This document shows, piece by piece, positions 5,442 to 6,921 of a stretch of 6,921 bases of DNA. The translations under genes were made by a program, and so were the position numbers. This DNA comes from JAHJDO01 sp030671985 [NCBI: bacterium] (lineage in GTDB: Bacteria > JAHJDO01), in the NCBI GenBank assembly GCA_030671985.1, contig DAOVHI010000077.1, positions 1-6,921 of the forward strand, given 5' to 3'. Position 1 is the stretch's first letter; each line of letters begins with the position of its first letter. The notes beneath the pieces are model-generated. The model saw only the letters and a program-made list of their open reading frames with translations. It did no database searches and was not told the origin of the DNA.

Positions 5442-6275
5442 ATGACAGAGAAAAAGTTTGGCAAATATATAGTTCAGGATATCGTTAAATTCGGTGGGAT
5501 GTCTCAAATATACAAAGCTATCGATCCTGCAACAAAAGAAGTAGTAGCCATTAAGATTCTTCATCCAGGAAAAATGAATCACAGAACAATAAACGGATTC
5601 GTTCAAGAAGCCAAGATGTTAGAAAAGCTAAATCACCCGAACATAATTCAAGTGATAGATTTTGGAAAAGAAGAGGGAACGCTCTATACAGTGATGGAAT
5701 ACATCAATGGAAAAGATTTAAAAAAGCTCCTGCTTCATAAAAAAATTAAAGGCTTTCAGGAAAAATACGATATTATTTTGCAAATAGGAAGAGGGCTCGA
5801 CTATCTTCATGAAAACAACATAATTCACAAAGACATAAAACCTGAAAATATTCTGATTCTCAAAAATAATGAAGTGAAAATTATAGATTTTGGACTGGCG
5901 CATTATGACAGATTAAGGATATTTACACACAACCACTTTATTGACGGTACGCCTACATACATGTCTCCTGAACAAATAAAAAAAGAACACATAGACACTA
6001 GAACAGACATATATTCTTTTGGAATACTTATATATGAAATGCTGACCGGCAGAGTTCCTTATCAAGGCAATGATAAAAACGCGATCATGAGAGCTCACAT
6101 CAATATACATACACGGCCAAGATCCATCTCTTATTACGATTCCAGCATATCGAAAAATACTGAAAATTGCGTAATGAAGACAATAGAAAAAAATCCGAAC
6201 AAAAGATATCAAACAGTGTCGGAAATGATCTTGGACTTTAGGAGAAGTAAAATCAAAAAAGGGGAATGGGAATGA
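5442..6275 (+). CDS. Hanks-type serine/threonine protein kinase (soluble, catalytic domain only)
   Basis: The 277 residues are almost all one kinase domain. Visible motifs are VAIK with the ATP lysine Lys38, the helix-C glutamate Glu56, the catalytic loop IIHKDIKPEN with Asp131, Lys133 and Asn136, the DFG motif at 149-151, GTPTYMSPE (activation segment and APE-like motif) at 169-177, and Asp189 in DIYSFG. It should phosphorylate Ser or Thr residues in the cytosol. The glycine-rich loop is divergent: KFGGMSQIY at 16-24 replaces the usual GxGGMGxVY, so two of the loop glycines are Lys and Ser. The HRD motif is HKD. There is no transmembrane segment or sensor domain after the kinase, unlike PknB-type receptors, and no PASTA repeat. 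AGGA is the SD site, 7 bases before the ATG. The gene overlaps the TPR-LysM gene by 4 bases (ATGA), so that membrane protein may be its partner or substrate. Confidence 0.93.
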   Translation: MTEKKFGKYIVQDIVKFGGMSQIYKAIDPATKEVVAIKILHPGKMNHRTINGFVQEAKMLEKLNHPNIIQVIDFGKEEGTLYTVMEYINGKDLKKLLLHKKIKGFQEKYDIILQIGRGLDYLHENNIIHKDIKPENILILKNNEVKIIDFGLAHYDRLRIFTHNHFIDGTPTYMSPEQIKKEHIDTRTDIYSFGILIYEMLTGRVPYQGNDKNAIMRAHINIHTRPRSISYYDSSISKNTENCVMKTIEKNPNKRYQTVSEMILDFRRSKIKKGEWE

Positions 6276-6921
6276 AGAAAAAAAACACAAAATTCATATT
6301 AGTTACTATGATACTAATAATTGCTGTCTATGTTGGATGGCAGGCATATTCTCAATTTCTTCAAAAAAACATTTCCGATCAGCATAAAAAAGCCGACGTG
6401 TTTTATAATGAAGGTAAGTTTGAGAAAGCAAAGACTATATATGCTGATTTATTAAATAAAAACCAAAAACAGCCGGAACTTGTTTATCGGCTTGCAATAT
6501 GCAGCAAAGAAACAGGAGATTCAGCAGAGACAGAAGCTCTTCTGAATAGAATTATGGACCAGTTCAAAGATTCAGAATATATTGATGAAGCATTACTTGA
6601 GTTGGGTGAATTAGCACAGACAAAAGGTAATCTTAAAAAAGCAAATGACCTGTATGATAAGATATTAAATGAATATTCAAATAGCAATATCTTTTACAAT
6701 GCTATATATGCTAAAGCCTGTGTTTATAAACTTCAAGATAAGTTCAAGGATGCTCTCGCTTTATTTGAGAAAGTTATTCTGGAATCAGACGATAACGAAT
6801 TAAAAATCGCAGCGCTCAAGGAGATTGGAGATATAAACGTAAAGCTTATATTCTCTCCCGTTCCTACAAAAGACAGCGCAATTTATAAAGTGAAAGCAGG
6901 AGATATGCTTGGTTCAATCGC
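6272..6921 (+). CDS. Membrane-anchored TPR protein with LysM domain (C-terminus cut by window edge)
   Basis: The frame is open from the ATG at 6272 to the window end and gives 216 residues. A short basic start (MKKKNTK) and one hydrophobic segment at 8-23 form a signal anchor. Residues about 36-175 hold helical repeats of TPR type, with Tyr, Gly and Ala spacing as in ADVFYNEGKFEKAKTIYADL, LELGELAQTKGNLKKANDLY and AKACVYKLQDKFKDALALFE. Residue 204 onward (IYKVKAGDMLGSIA) is the start of a LysM domain, which binds N-acetylglucosamine polymers such as peptidoglycan. The protein is therefore probably periplasmic and held at the inner membrane. I recall proteins of this layout continuing into an L,D-transpeptidase (YkuD) domain, but that part would be outside the window. 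The start overlaps the kinase stop (ATGA), with GGGG as SD site. Phosphorylation by the kinase is possible only for the very short cytosolic end. Confidence 0.88.
   Translation, partial: MKKKNTKFILVTMILIIAVYVGWQAYSQFLQKNISDQHKKADVFYNEGKFEKAKTIYADLLNKNQKQPELVYRLAICSKETGDSAETEALLNRIMDQFKDSEYIDEALLELGELAQTKGNLKKANDLYDKILNEYSNSNIFYNAIYAKACVYKLQDKFKDALALFEKVILESDDNELKIAALKEIGDINVKLIFSPVPTKDSAIYKVKAGDMLGSI

Noticed and set aside
5913-6290. Minus-strand frame of 125 codons
   Set aside because: It is antisense to the kinase catalytic domain and its translation is low-complexity aromatic sequence without a family match.
1-6921. Search for CRISPR arrays, insertion sequences, tRNA or rRNA genes
   Set aside because: I saw no spaced direct repeats, transposase motifs, terminal inverted repeats or RNA-gene signatures. 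Gene-free gaps are at most 165 bases.

Overview
This is a compact bacterial window. The left two thirds (1-4266) is entirely minus-strand genes and the right third (4432-6921) is plus-strand genes. They diverge from one 165-base promoter region. The DNA is AT-rich. The promoters are sigma70-like and most genes have Shine-Dalgarno (SD) sites, so the source is a bacterium. A short Mrp/NBP35 ATPase, a DUF5320 protein, a DUF89 protein, a Hanks-type kinase and a TPR-LysM envelope protein together suggest an uncultured, probably anaerobic Gram-negative lineage of the Omnitrophota or Planctomycetes-Verrucomicrobia-Chlamydiae (PVC) kind. That placement is inference from gene content, not a phylogenetic result.

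Reading along the minus strand from 4266, the first unit is thioredoxin, then a Fur-family regulator, then a YggS-type PLP-binding protein. The first two are 15 bases apart and the last two overlap. The regulator keeps the Fur/PerR metal ligands. It has Asp, as in PerR, at the position where iron-sensing Fur has Glu, so a peroxide-sensing role is plausible.

Directly downstream, a strong promoter (TTGACA, 17-base spacer, TATATT) starts a second minus-strand unit. A 27-base inverted repeat resembling a Fur box covers its predicted transcription start. The unit runs DUF5320 protein, hairpin, DUF89 (ARMT1-like) protein, Mrp/NBP35 Fe-S carrier ATPase, small J-domain protein, and a multi-pass membrane protein cut by the window edge. 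The last four are separated by only 1-7 bases. The most economical reading is an iron- or redox-controlled Fe-S assembly or repair module whose regulator is encoded just upstream.

On the plus strand, a TTGACG/TATATT promoter drives three genes. They are an unrecognised secreted protein of 325 residues, a soluble Ser/Thr protein kinase with a divergent glycine-rich loop, and a membrane-anchored TPR protein that enters a LysM domain as the window ends. The kinase and TPR genes overlap by four bases. This looks like a cell-envelope signalling or peptidoglycan-associated operon.

A near-perfect 16-base palindrome lies between the two divergent -35 boxes. No tRNA, rRNA, CRISPR array or mobile element was seen. 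The only stretches without genes are short: 2314-2392, 2729-2806, 4267-4431 and 5410-5441. All are described below except the last, which holds only the kinase gene's SD site.
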